Positions 7,620 through 17,000 of a stretch of DNA of 48,245 bases are shown here, one piece after another; the stretch's first letter is position 1, and each line of letters begins with the position of its first letter. This DNA comes from Bacillota bacterium. GTDB lineage: Bacteria > Bacillota > Clostridia > Lachnospirales > Bianqueaceae. The stretch covers positions 1 through 48,245 of the forward strand of contig JAGBND010000069.1 of NCBI GenBank assembly GCA_017634575.1, written 5' to 3'. The notes under the pieces were generated by a model that had not been told where the DNA came from, did no database searches, and was given only the letters and a program-made list of their open reading frames with translations. Made by a program: the position numbers and the translations under genes.

Positions 7620-8306
7620 ATGAATGAACTTACAAGACGTATCTTAATGACGATCCTCGGCGTATCCATCTGCGGACTCAGCGTGGGGCTCTTCAGCTAC
7701 TCCGGCATGGGTCTGGATCCTTTTCAGGTCTTTGCCCATGGAACCTGGTCCCTGTTTCCGCTGGATTACGGCACCTATTATGTAATTCTGAACGCCGTCC
7801 TTCTGATTGCCATTTTCTTTATTAATCGGAAAAAAATCGGTCTGGGCACCTTGATCAACCTGTTTTTGGTGGGCTACATGGCTGAGTTTTCCGAAAACTG
7901 CCTGATCCGCCTGCTGGGGCCATCGGCCGAGACGTCCATCTGGCTTCGCGCCGTCAGCCTGATTGTGGGCATTGTCATTATGTGCTTTTCCGCTGCCATG
8001 TACTTTACAGCCGATATGGGCGTTTCCACCTACGATGCAGTCGCTATCACGCTAGACGAGAGAAAGCTGATCCGCTTTGGCAGCCACGCGCCGGTTCCCT
8101 TTAAGTATATCCGAATTGCCACGGACCTGATCTGCGTCATTATCGGCGGGCTTTTGGGCGGCGTCATTGGCGTGGGCACCCTGGTTGCCGCATTCTTTAT
8201 GGGGCCGCTGATCAGTTTCTTTAACCGGACCGCAGCCATTCCCATGCGGTACGGCAAAAATGCGGACATCGACGCTATTTTGGAAGAGCAGAAAAAACGC
8301 CATTAG
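7620..8306 (+). CDS. YczE/YyaS/YitT-type integral membrane protein
   Basis: 228 residues with five or six hydrophobic segments and a short cytoplasmic tail (DAILEEQKKRH). Family features are the N-terminal LSVGLFSYSGMGLDPFQVFAHG, which places a Gly-Leu-Asp-Pro-Phe turn after the first helix, and the repeat-like ADMGVSTYDAV in the second half. The related block in both halves suggests an internal duplication, which is known for these families. The substrate and role are unknown; members are often assumed to be transporters. TGAGGAA precedes the ATG. The 3' end overlaps the convergent MazG-like gene by 4 bp. Confidence 0.75.
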   Translation: MNELTRRILMTILGVSICGLSVGLFSYSGMGLDPFQVFAHGTWSLFPLDYGTYYVILNAVLLIAIFFINRKKIGLGTLINLFLVGYMAEFSENCLIRLLGPSAETSIWLRAVSLIVGIVIMCFSAAMYFTADMGVSTYDAVAITLDERKLIRFGSHAPVPFKYIRIATDLICVIIGGLLGGVIGVGTLVAAFFMGPLISFFNRTAAIPMRYGKNADIDAILEEQKKRH

Positions 8307-8659
8307 TCTTCGTACATGGCGTTGTTCTCTTCCCAGGTACGGTTCATATTCCGGTGCCACTTTTTATCGAAGGCTGTCGTGAACTCCTCGGCGCCGATCC
8401 CGTAGCACTGCAGCATATCCAGAAAATACATAAACACATCGCTGCACTCTTCCACATAGTGGGCTCTGACATGCGCATCCTCCATGATGGCGTCAGGGCC
8501 TTTTTTCTTGATGATGGCAATGACCTCGCCAAGCTCGTCCACCATCCACAACAGCGAATCTTTTCCATGCTCCGGATCTCTGGGATCCCAATCCTGACGA
8601 TGCTTTTCATACAGCGCTGCCTGTCGCTGCATCAGTTCAGAAATACTCAGTTCTGCCAT
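8303..8659 (-). CDS. MazG-like nucleotide pyrophosphohydrolase
   Basis: 118 residues, all-alpha NTP pyrophosphohydrolase of the MazG/dUTPase superfamily, expected to hydrolyse a nucleoside triphosphate to the monophosphate in a housecleaning role. The metal-binding signature is present as DELGEVIAII and, 30 residues later, EECSDVFMYF, giving ExxE and ExxD. A Trp/His-rich N-terminus and C-terminus (KKWHRNMNRTW) fit the subfamily found in Clostridia. I chose the ATG at 8659, with GGAGG 6 nt upstream; the earlier ATG at 8680 would put the ribosome site inside the gene. Confidence 0.8.
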   Translation of the reverse strand: MAELSISELMQRQAALYEKHRQDWDPRDPEHGKDSLLWMVDELGEVIAIIKKKGPDAIMEDAHVRAHYVEECSDVFMYFLDMLQCYGIGAEEFTTAFDKKWHRNMNRTWEENNAMYED

Positions 8660-8735
8660 CTTAAGCCTCCAAGCTATCATCCACCGCGTTCATCCGCCCC
8701 ATCTTTGGGCCAAACGACTTCCTGACATACAAATA

Positions 8736-8766
8736 GCCGGCTGCAGAAATCCTTCTTGCAGCCGGC
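8736..8766 (-). terminator. Terminator after ilvE
   Basis: GCCGGCTGCA and TGCAGCCGGC pair around an 8-12 nt loop, followed on the minus strand by TATTTGTAT. The stem is strong and the T-run weak. It lies between the ilvE stop and the MazG-like gene. Confidence 0.65.
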
Positions 8767-8782
8767 CAAAGGTAAGAACGAA

Positions 8783-9820
8783 TTATTCGTCGATACAGAC
8801 AATCCATCCTTCCGGCGCCTCGACACGGCCCATCTGGATGCCGGTCAGTGTATCGTAAAGCTTCTTGGTCCAGGGACCCATCTCCTCCATGCCGCTGGGA
8901 ATATCGATAATGCGGCCATGGTCGTTGATGCGGCCTACCGGAGAGATGACAGCTGCGGTGCCGCAAAGGCCCATCTCAGCGAAATCATCTACTTCACTGA
9001 ACAGCACTTCCCTGTGCTCCACAGGCATATTCAGGTAATGCTCCGCCACATAGCAGATCGAGCGGCGGGTAATGGAGGGAAGAATGCTCTCTGACTTGGG
9101 CGTCACCAGCTTGCCGTCCTTGGTCACGAAGATAATATTGGCGCCGCCGGTTTCCTCCACCTTGGTGCGGGTCTGCGGATCCAGGTACATATTCTCCGCA
9201 AAGCCTTCTTTATGCGCCTGTACAATGGGATGAAGGCTCATGGCGTAGTTCAGTCCTGCCTTGATGCCGCCGGTTCCATGAGGCGCCGCGCGGTCAAAGT
9301 CTGAAACCTTAATATAAATCGGTTTGGCGCCGCCCTTAAAGTAGGGGCCAACGGGGGTTACCAGAATACGGAACTCGAATTCTTCCGCCGGCTTCACGCC
9401 GATAACCGGATTGGTGCCGATCATGAAAGGACGAAGATACAAGGTTGCGCCTGAACCGTAGGGAGGAACAAATTCCTCGTTTGCTTTTACAACCATCTTG
9501 ACGGCTTCGAGAAATTTGTCCACCGGGAAGGGAGGCATTTCCAGTCTGGCTGCGGACATAGCCATACGCTCTGCGTTAAGGTCGGGGCGGAAGCAGACGA
9601 TTTTTCCATCTTCCGTTCTGTAAGCCTTCAGACCCTCAAACACACTCTGGCTGTACTGAAAGACACATGCGCACTCGGAAAGCGTAATCTTTGCTTCTGT
9701 CTCCAGGCCGCCCTCTTCCCATGCACCGTTCTTGTAACGGCAGACATAACGATAGGGGGTTTCGACATATCCAAATCCAAGTTCTGACCATTTAATATCG
9801 GTTCTTGCTTCCTTGACCAT
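8783..9820 (-). CDS. ilvE: Branched-chain amino acid aminotransferase
   Basis: Pyridoxal-phosphate enzyme of fold type IV that exchanges the amino group between Leu, Ile or Val and 2-oxoglutarate, in the cytoplasm. It is 345 residues, normal for the eukaryotic-type IlvE (class II) subgroup. Seen: QSVFEGLKAYR (about 58-68), LYLRPFMIGT (about 127-136), the PLP lysine K187 in GGIKAGLNYA, the cofactor-phosphate loop near VEETGGANI, and a C-terminal GTAAVISPVG. The start at 9820 has AAGGAG 8 nt upstream; longer in-frame codons to 9964 run across the promoter. It lies back-to-back with gdhA, which supplies the glutamate partner. Confidence 0.95.
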   Translation of the reverse strand: MVKEARTDIKWSELGFGYVETPYRYVCRYKNGAWEEGGLETEAKITLSECACVFQYSQSVFEGLKAYRTEDGKIVCFRPDLNAERMAMSAARLEMPPFPVDKFLEAVKMVVKANEEFVPPYGSGATLYLRPFMIGTNPVIGVKPAEEFEFRILVTPVGPYFKGGAKPIYIKVSDFDRAAPHGTGGIKAGLNYAMSLHPIVQAHKEGFAENMYLDPQTRTKVEETGGANIIFVTKDGKLVTPKSESILPSITRRSICYVAEHYLNMPVEHREVLFSEVDDFAEMGLCGTAAVISPVGRINDHGRIIDIPSGMEEMGPWTKKLYDTLTGIQMGRVEAPEGWIVCIDE

Positions 9821-10206
9821 GAAAATAGCTCCTTTTCGAAATAATGTCGTATTGCTGCCGGACAAAGCCTTGAAAATGCGGATCCGGTCCGCTTTAAAAG
9901 CCCGCCGGGCTGATGATATTTCATTATAATATTCCTGTGAATAAACTTCAAGTCTCCATTGCATGAATATTCTTCGTCAAAATGCGTCATAAATTGATCA
10001 TATTGACGGAAGGTTTTGGTCGTTTCTGCAATTTTTCAAAAACCATCTTGCGAAACAAAAATGAGTTTGTTAGAATGTGTTGTATAATTATTAGAAACCG
10101 GTTTGAACCTCTTTGCAGTTTCACAGACTTGAACCACTAAAGATCATGTGTCTTTCCTGTTTCAGATTCACACGTTCCGGTTTTCCCATTATCTAAGGAG
10201 GTTACT
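9821..10206. promoter_or_regulatory. Divergent ilvE/gdhA control region
   Basis: For ilvE (minus strand): -35 TTGAAG (complement of 9946-9951), a 17-bp spacer and -10 TATAAT (complement of 9923-9928), giving a leader of about 95 nt that begins with a GC-rich hairpin AGCCCGGCGGGCTTTT (about 9898-9913). For gdhA (plus strand): a perfect -10 TATAAT at 10083-10088 without a clear -35, so it may need an activator. I found no T-box (no AGGGTGGAACCGCG-like string) and no gene in this stretch. Confidence 0.5.
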
Positions 10207-11553
10207 ATGAGCTATACCCAAGAAGTACTGGATAGAGTCGTCAGTTTGTATCCTGACCAGACACTGTTTATTCAGGCCGTCAAAGAGGTCTTGGAGACCC
10301 TGTCTCCCGCTATCGAAAGAAACGAAGCCGCTTACCGCAGAAATGCACTGTTGGAGCGTCTGACTACTCCCGACCGTCAGATTCAGTTCCGTGTTACCTG
10401 GGTGGATGACAACGGCATCGCCCGCGTCAACAACGGTTACCGCATCCAGTTCAACAATGCTATCGGCCCCTACAAAGGAGGTCTGAGACTTCACCCCACC
10501 GTTAACCTGAGCACCCTGAAGTTCCTTGGCTTTGAGCAGATTTTCAAAAACTCTCTGACCGGACTTCCCATCGGCGGTGCCAAGGGCGGCGCTGACTTCG
10601 ATCCCAAGGGCAAATCTGACCGCGAAGTTTTCGCTTTCTGCCGTGCTTTCATGAGTGAGCTTTACAAATATATCGGTGCTGACATCGATGTGCCTGCCGG
10701 CGACATCGGAACCGGCGCCCGCGAAATCGGTTACATGTATGGCACCTACAAACAGCTGACCGGCCGCTACGAAGGCGTGCTCACCGGCAAGGGTCTTTCC
10801 TACGGCGGTTCTCTGGCCCGTACCGAAGCTACCGGCTATGGTCTTCTGTATCTGACCAAGGAAATGCTGGAAGCCAACGGTTCCGGTCTGGACGGCAAGA
10901 CTGTCGTTGTTTCCGGCGCCGGCAATGTTGCCACCTACGCTATCCAGAAGACCTGGCAGCTGGGCGGCAAGCCTGTTACCTGCTGCGACTCCACCGGCTG
11001 GATTTACGATCCGGAAGGCATCGATGTTGCCCTTCTGAAAGACGTCAAGGAAGTCCGCCGCGAGCGTCTGACTGCTTATGCAGCCGAGCGTCCCAGCGCC
11101 GTTTATCACGATGGCACTCATTCCGAGGGCGGCGTATGGTCCATCCCCTGTGATGTGGCTCTTCCCTGCGCTACTCAGAACGAGCTTAATCTGGATGATG
11201 CCAAAATGCTGGTTAAGAACGGTGTCAAGGCCGTCGCTGAAGGCGCTAACATGCCTACCACCATCGAAGCTACCAAGTACTTCCAGGAGAACGGCATTCT
11301 CTTCTGCCCCGGCAAGGCTGCCAACGCCGGCGGCGTAGCCACCTCCGCTCTGGAAATGACCCAGAACAGCGAAAGACTTTCCTGGACCTTCGAAGAGGTC
11401 GATGCCAAACTTCAGGGCATTATGGCTAACATCTTCCACAATGTAAACGACACCGCCAAAGAATTCGGCATGGCCGGCAACTATGTAGCCGGTGCCAACA
11501 TTGCCGGTTTCCTGAAGGTTGCCAACGCCATGGAAGCGCAGGGACTGTTCTAA
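10207..11553 (+). CDS. gdhA: NADP-type glutamate dehydrogenase
   Basis: Interconverts 2-oxoglutarate plus ammonia and glutamate with a nicotinamide cofactor; a hexameric cytoplasmic enzyme. It is 448 residues, the standard length of the small hexameric class. Seen: substrate-site K90 in GPYKGGLRLHP, the catalytic lysine K126 in PIGGAKGGADFDPKGKSD, the PAGDIGTGAREIGYM block, a Rossmann core VVVSGAGNVATYA, and a C-terminal NIAGFLKVANAM. CTAAGGAGG lies 6-7 nt before the ATG. The gene is rich in major codons, which suggests high expression. Monocistronic, with the terminator at 11626. A long ORF on the opposite strand is a shadow of its codon bias. Confidence 0.97.
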   Translation: MSYTQEVLDRVVSLYPDQTLFIQAVKEVLETLSPAIERNEAAYRRNALLERLTTPDRQIQFRVTWVDDNGIARVNNGYRIQFNNAIGPYKGGLRLHPTVNLSTLKFLGFEQIFKNSLTGLPIGGAKGGADFDPKGKSDREVFAFCRAFMSELYKYIGADIDVPAGDIGTGAREIGYMYGTYKQLTGRYEGVLTGKGLSYGGSLARTEATGYGLLYLTKEMLEANGSGLDGKTVVVSGAGNVATYAIQKTWQLGGKPVTCCDSTGWIYDPEGIDVALLKDVKEVRRERLTAYAAERPSAVYHDGTHSEGGVWSIPCDVALPCATQNELNLDDAKMLVKNGVKAVAEGANMPTTIEATKYFQENGILFCPGKAANAGGVATSALEMTQNSERLSWTFEEVDAKLQGIMANIFHNVNDTAKEFGMAGNYVAGANIAGFLKVANAMEAQGLF

Positions 11554-11625
11554 GTCCTGGCCAGGCCGCGAAGGCATTTATTCGCATATATTCGCATATA
11601 TTCAACCGAATATTCTTGATCAGAA

Positions 11626-11666
11626 CAGCTGCCGAAGAAGCATTTCCTTCTTCGGCAGCTTTTTTA
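11626..11666 (+). terminator. Intrinsic terminator of gdhA
   Basis: A stem AGCTGCCGAAGAAG with CTTCTTCGGCAGCT around a short loop, followed by T6. 14-bp arms. Confidence 0.92.
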
Positions 11667-11694
11667 TATCCGGAATTTCCGGCTGATGCGGCTG

Positions 11695-11758
11695 CTTCGG
11701 TGTGAAATTGCTTCGGTGGGAAATTGCTTCGGTGTGAAATTGCTTCGCTGTGAAATCT
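11695..11758. repeat. 16-bp tandem repeat, four copies
   Basis: CTTCGGTGTGAAATTG is repeated four times with single-base changes (GTGGG in copy 2, GCTGTG in copy 4). A pyrimidine-rich plus strand (about 11762-11850) follows. No ORF with a ribosome site uses it. 11554-11938 is otherwise non-coding. Confidence 0.8.
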
Positions 11759-11851
11759 TCAAACGCAAACGGATCCTTCTTTCTTTGGTTCTTTGGTTTC
11801 TTTTCTGATCTCTTTCTTTTTCCGTTCCGTTTTCTTTCCTTCTTCCGCCTC

Positions 11852-11880
11852 TTGCAGTCGGGGCTTTTCTCCATTATAAT
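11852..11880 (+). promoter_or_regulatory. Promoter of the HAD hydrolase gene
   Basis: TTGCAG (11852-11857), a 17-bp spacer and TATAAT (11875-11880). It excludes the longer ORF that begins at 11750. Confidence 0.75.
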
Positions 11881-11938
11881 AAAAGGACTACCAAAAAACG
11901 ACAGACCTTCCAATACTTTAGAAAAGGCGGACCAGACT

Positions 11939-12694
11939 ATGATCAAATGCGTCATCTACGATCTGGATGATACTTTATACGATTTTAATGCAGTGAATCT
12001 TCCTGCTTTTGATACCATGTGCCAGGAGGCTTCCCGTCGTTTTGATATTCCGGCTAAGACCTTCGGGGACGTGTTCGCTACGGCGTATCGGGCTGTCGGG
12101 GACCGGATGCCTCAGGACATTCTGGATCTGGAGCCGGAAAAAGTGGATGTTGCCGCCGTTCATAGCCGGACCCTTCGGTTGAGCTATACCCTCAACACCC
12201 TGAATCTCCCTCTCTTTCCCCATGTGTTGGAGCTGTATGATGTGTATTGGAACTACATTCTGGAGCACATGAAACAGGAGCCCCATATCGAAGAGGTGAT
12301 GCAGGCGCTGAAGGCTCAGGGAATCCGGATCGGCCTCGGCACCAACATGACCGCCCGCATGCAATACCGTAAGGTTTATCATCTGGGACTGGGCAGCTAT
12401 CTGGATTTTGTTACCACCTCCGATGAAACCATTTTTGACAAGCCTGACCCCCGTTTCTTTGATCTGGTGGTTAAAAAAGCCGGCTGTGAACGGAATGAGT
12501 GTCTGTTTATCGGAGATAATTACCGCTACGACTACGGCGGAGCGGTCGCCTCCGGTCTGAACGGACTATGGTACAATCGTCTTGAAAAGCCCTGGAACCA
12601 TGTGACCGAGGAAGAAAAACAGGAAGCCAAAGAAAAAGATGTGGTGATCACCGATCACCGGGAGGTTCTGGCCCGGCTGAAGGATTATATGTAA
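11939..12694 (+). CDS. HAD-superfamily hydrolase
   Basis: 251 residues, predicted cytoplasmic phosphatase. Motif I is YDLDDTLYDF with nucleophile D8 and acid D10. A mostly helical cap follows (about 20-110). Motif II is LGTNM, motif III is the Lys in FDKPDPRFF, and motif IV is FIGDNYRYDYGGA, placing the two metal-binding acids. The C-terminal VVITDHREVLARL is typical of the subfamily with the C1-type cap. The substrate is unknown. The ATG at 11939 has AAGGCGG 9 nt upstream and its own promoter. Downstream, 12695-12850 holds a pyrimidine-rich stretch with short tandem repeats. Confidence 0.88.
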   Translation: MIKCVIYDLDDTLYDFNAVNLPAFDTMCQEASRRFDIPAKTFGDVFATAYRAVGDRMPQDILDLEPEKVDVAAVHSRTLRLSYTLNTLNLPLFPHVLELYDVYWNYILEHMKQEPHIEEVMQALKAQGIRIGLGTNMTARMQYRKVYHLGLGSYLDFVTTSDETIFDKPDPRFFDLVVKKAGCERNECLFIGDNYRYDYGGAVASGLNGLWYNRLEKPWNHVTEEEKQEAKEKDVVITDHREVLARLKDYM

Positions 12695-12723
12695 TTTGTA
12701 ATTGCCTTCTGCACTTTCCTTTT

Positions 12724-12773
12724 CCCTTAACCTATCCCTTGCCCCTTAACCTATCCCTCGCCCTCTAACTTAT
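12724..12773. repeat. 19-bp tandem repeat, about 2.5 copies
   Basis: CCCTTAACCTATCCC recurs with a period of 19 (12724, 12743, then a diverged half copy from 12762). It lies in a T/C-rich non-coding stretch of 323 bp between the HAD and MscS genes that otherwise holds only the next promoter. Confidence 0.7.
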
Positions 12774-12848
12774 CTTTTTTCCCTTTCTTTCTCTTCTTTT
12801 CCTTCTCCGCATGCTCCGAAAAAACCGTGCGCTTTTGCAATATTCCTC

Positions 12849-12877
12849 TTGCGCTCGGTGCCTTCATGGTTTATACT
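12849..12877 (+). promoter_or_regulatory. Candidate promoter of the MscS gene
   Basis: TTGCGC (12849-12854), a 17-bp spacer and TATACT (12872-12877), 140 bp before the ATG. Confidence 0.55.
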
Positions 12878-13017
12878 TTTTGTTATTATAGTGTCGGTTT
12901 TGCAAGGCTATGGTATGTACAGGATGTCTTGATCGCCTGAGACATACCCTTGCTTTCCAGGTCCGTACACTGAAAAATAAAGGGGAAATCACCCAAAAAT
13001 GTAAAGGAGGATCGTCT

Positions 13018-13821
13018 ATGGATGTTTTAAACAAGCTGGCCAGTCTCGGTGTTGATGTCGGCGGCAAAATTCTGCTGGCACTCGCCATATTTATTGTCGG
13101 AAGAATCATCATCAAGTACCTGATCAAGGGACTCAGCAAAATCAAAAAATTTGATGAGCTGGATCCTACCGTGCACCGCTTCTTTACCAATGCTTTCAAG
13201 TTCGTCCTGAACGCGATCCTTGTGATTTCCATTATCACCGTGCTGGGTGTTCCCATGGCCTCCATTATTGCCGTGCTGGCTTCTGCAGGTATGGCAGTCG
13301 GCCTGGCCCTGCAGGGATCCTTGTCCAATATGGCCGGCGGCATTATGCTGCTGATCTTCCGCCCCTTCAACGTAGACGATTATGTCTCCGCCACCGGCGA
13401 AGAAGGTTTTGTCAAGAAAATCGCGCTGTTCTACACGGAGCTGCTGACCATTGACAACCGCACCGTTATCATTCCCAATGGCCCGCTTATGAACGGCAAT
13501 ATTGTCAACTTCACCAAGCAGGGCAAACGCCGCGTCGATCTGGTTTTCACCACCGCAAAATCCGAATCTCCTCAAAAGGTGCAGGATATTATGAAATCTG
13601 TCATGGAAGCGAATGAAAAGGTTCTTTCCGATCCGGCCGCTCCCTTTGCGCAGGTTTCCGGCGGCACCAACGAAGCCATGGAATTCACTGTGCGCGCCTG
13701 GTGTGAAACCGCTGACTACTGGGATGTTTACTTCGGCCTGATTCAGGGCATCGTTGAAGCCCTCGGCGCCGCCGGCGTCCAGGCTCCTGCCGCAAGAATT
13801 ATCACCGAATCCAAGGCATAA
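13018..13821 (+). CDS. Small-conductance mechanosensitive channel (MscS family)
   Basis: Homoheptameric channel of the cytoplasmic membrane that opens under membrane tension to release solutes. It is 267 residues, close to the minimal MscS architecture: three membrane segments (about 15-35, 60-80, 85-110), the pore-lining helix ASAGMAVGLALQGSLSNMAGG, the family signature GIMLLIFRPFNVDDYV, the beta domain VIIPNGPLMNGNIVNF and a C-terminal alpha/beta domain ending in VQAPAARII. AAAGGAGG lies 6-7 nt before the chosen ATG; a longer frame from 12910 lacks a ribosome site. Confidence 0.95.
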   Translation: MDVLNKLASLGVDVGGKILLALAIFIVGRIIIKYLIKGLSKIKKFDELDPTVHRFFTNAFKFVLNAILVISIITVLGVPMASIIAVLASAGMAVGLALQGSLSNMAGGIMLLIFRPFNVDDYVSATGEEGFVKKIALFYTELLTIDNRTVIIPNGPLMNGNIVNFTKQGKRRVDLVFTTAKSESPQKVQDIMKSVMEANEKVLSDPAAPFAQVSGGTNEAMEFTVRAWCETADYWDVYFGLIQGIVEALGAAGVQAPAARIITESKA

Positions 13822-13853
13822 CAAGAAACACAGGAAACACAGGGAAACACAGG

Positions 13854-13905
13854 GGACGGTTCTCTGTGCTGACTTTTAGTCAGCACAGAGAACCGTCCTT
13901 TTTTT
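13854..13905. repeat. REP-like 20-bp palindrome acting as a terminator
   Basis: GGACGGTTCTCTGTGCTGAC (13854-13873) and its perfect complement (13879-13898) with a 5-nt loop, followed by T7. The preceding bases repeat AACACAGG. The GGGACGGTTCT core recurs inside the large glycoside hydrolase gene (15011-15113), so it is a dispersed palindromic family as well as an efficient terminator for the MscS gene. Confidence 0.8.
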
Positions 13906-13950
13906 CAACTACTATGGATTTTTCCCGTGCCGCAGGCACCCTCCCAACGT

Positions 13951-14005
13951 TTGGGGGATTTTGGCGCTCTTTGAATTGCTTTCCCCCAATCGTTGGGGGA
14001 TTTTT
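13951..14005 (+). terminator. Second hairpin block between convergent genes
   Basis: TCCCCCAAT-CG-TTGGGGGATTTTT (13982-14005) is a compact terminator. A similar string (CCCAACGTTTGGGGGATTT) sits just before it and CTTCCCCCAATCAACGGG just after, so the motif is present about three times. It lies at the 3' ends of MscS (plus) and the glycoside hydrolase gene (minus). Confidence 0.6.
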
Positions 14006-14046
14006 GTATCTTTAAGCCTATCTTCCCCCAATCAACGGGATATGAT

Positions 14047-17000
14047 TCAGCTGTGTTCTCGGATCCGGATAGTGTCTTTACGCGGATCAGGAATAAGCCG
14101 TATCGAATGATCCGGATATATAAACCGCGCTCCCATCAGTTCCGGGGATCGCAAAATACCAGCCTTTTTCAACTGATACTCATATGTCCACAGATCTCCG
14201 TCCGATCTCCATGAGTTAGGACTTTGATAAAAGTATATGCCCTGAGTATGATGAACCTGTCCAAAACCATTTTGCCTGGTACCATATAGACGCAGTCCCA
14301 GCTTATGCTTGCCTGGCTTTGCGCAGACCTTTAATTGATAGGGAGCATAGATAATCTCACCCGCCGGGATGTCATCTAATAAGACTTCCACCAAAGCGCC
14401 GCGGTAAGCAGGTACCCGGATCGTAAAATCATCCTCGGTTTCGATCAGCATTTCATAAATCAGATTTCCTGTATAGAATGGAAGGCCCTGAGGACTCATA
14501 TCTCCAAAACCGATTTCTTGCACCGGCCGGATCAGCCGCTTTTTGGTTCCGCTAATCTGAACACCAAAGTCTCCCAGCAGATAACAAGCTTCCAGATTGG
14601 TTCGCTCAGAGACTTTTACCAACAATTCAAGAATATTCTCTCCGGCAATGAACCTCGGTAGAGGAACGGTTTCGATGCAAGGATCTACGAACCATCCATC
14701 CGGTGCGGACTCAACCCGCTTTCCATTCAGCGTGATCTTCGTATGTGCTGCATCCTCCAGCGCCAGATGGAAAGCGCCTGTCACTTCACTTTCAATCCTG
14801 AACCGTAGATGCAGTACAGCTTCTTTCATGGGGTTATTTTCATACCTGTCCCCTGAACAGGAAATCATTCGGCCGTCCTTTATGGTCTCACCCGATACCC
14901 GCTTTTCCGCCGCCAGCTTATATGGTTGGACGACCTCTTTTCTTCTCAGCGGAATCCCAAGACGGCTTCGAACGATATTATCAATCCGCAGCACCTCTTC
15001 CTCGGAGTAAAACACAGGGGACGGTTCTGTGTGTTCTTCCTCGGAATGCCTCACCGAGGACGGTTCTATATGCGCTTCCTCGGTGTCAAACACAGAGAAC
15101 CGTCCCCTGTGTTCACTTTCTTCCATCGCATATTCGGCCATGTCCAGAAGCAGCATATTCGGCTCCTCCAGCTTGACGGATACAGGAGCAAAATACCGTT
15201 CTGGTTTCCGGGCTTCTCCTACGCTCTGTCCGTGGCTATTCTTCTCAGCGCCATACTCGCTCCGGGCATTTTGTTTCGCATTTTCACAAGCGCTTTCCTG
15301 CTTTCTGCTCATATCCATCGGGATCAGTTGGAGCAGCAGCGAATCGTGCATATGCCATTCTTGCGAAAAAACGGTCTTTCCATCCTGGATGGAGACGGAA
15401 AAGTCTTCCACCTGCCCGTTTTCTGTATTCCACAGCTTCGCTTTAAACGAGCCATTTAAGGAGAAGTGCAAATCCCGCGCCTGATCTACATCGGGCGATA
15501 CCGGATCCTTGCCCTGGCAGACAAAAAGCCAGAAACAGCCGCCATCTTTTCTCAGCTGGTAAATCAGCTGGTCCTCCTTCTGACCATCCGCTTTTCGGAT
15601 TTCAAGAAAACGAATCGACTCCAATGCATTCAGCACGGACTCCGGATCGGTGCCGATTTTTTCGGAGTCTGCATATAAGGCTTGCAGATCAGCTGCCGCC
15701 CCATCTGCAGCCGACCCATCTGCAGCCGCCACGAAGGGTTCACCGTCCACCAGCTTCGGGCATTCTCCCTGCCACAGAATCCTGCCTCCGGCTTGCCTAA
15801 AGGTTGCAAGCTTCTCCACCGTAGAGGAACGCAACGTCAAAACAGGCGGAACCAAAACAACGTCGTACTTCATCCGACCAACGCGAAAACCATCCGGCTG
15901 TCCTTCAGGACCACAGGCATTCAAAGCCTCCCCTTCTCCCGTTTCCTGACCGGATCCTGAAACTTTTCCGAATTTATCCTCCCGAGATTTTTCTTTCAAG
16001 GATTCTTCGCCCAGAGAAGCTTCCTCCAAGAATTCTTCCTCCAGAGAAGCTTCATTAATATAGTCAAAATCGATGGTCCCGAAGAGCAGCGTCTGGCAGA
16101 GATCTTCGAATTGCTTTTCCATCTGCGCTCTGGCGGCGCCGGTTTTATCCGTCGGTCCCCACAGCAGCCAGAAGCTTTCAATCGGATGAATCACCCCCAG
16201 CCTTACCACTGCGTTTCCCCGCGTCATCACGGCAGCAAGCCTGGCGAAATGGTCCTCCACCAGATGATATTTCTTATACCAGGGTGACTGAAAACTGATG
16301 CTGGCAGGGTAATCGCGCTTAGCCTCGCCCTTCATGCTCATCCAGGCCAGATGAGGCACCCGAAGCGTCACTCCGAGCGCGGCCTGCCAGTCTCCCTGCA
16401 GCTTGTACAGCCTGAAATCGCTGTCCCAGCCGGTAACGCCGTAAAGCTCTGAGAGCATGCCCTCCTTGCCCAGCTGCCTCACCCGGGACGCCGTTTGCTT
16501 CGCCGTAGTATACTCATGAAAATTACAGAGCATATCGATCCCCGGTATTCCAAACGCTTCGTAGGTGCGCATGGCATCCCCCACCGCCTGGGTCTGTGAT
16601 TCCAGCGTCGGTTCCCCCATCACATGCCCCGTAAGCAGCAGCCCGTGCGCCATGCACCAGTCCCCGATCTGTCTGCAATAGCTGTCCACAAACCGATCCG
16701 TCAAAAGATTCATCAGCTTCAATCTCACCGGCGCATAGGTCGGAACGCCATTTTCAGGGGCCGGTTCAAAGAACAAATAGGGAATCAGCGGGACGAGCTC
16801 TTCCTGGTAAGCCTTTCTGTAAAGATCGTCCAGGCCTTCCGTCCAGGGAAAGAAAACATCCTTCTGCTGGGAAGAAAAAGCCAAAGGTTCTTTCGGGGTA
16901 AACTGCGGCTCGTCCGTAAAGATTGTCTTCGTGCCCGTGCCGAATTCATCACCAACTGCTTCCAGGTACCGTTCATGCGTCATGTCAATAAAAGCCTGCA

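Noticed and set aside
9821..10000. Possible T-box in the ilvE leader
   Set aside because: No AGGGTGGAACCGCG-like antiterminator sequence; only a short GC-rich hairpin.
10189..11577. 462-codon minus-strand ORF opposite gdhA
   Set aside because: It mirrors gdhA codon bias, has no ribosome site and no recognisable motifs, while gdhA has all family motifs.
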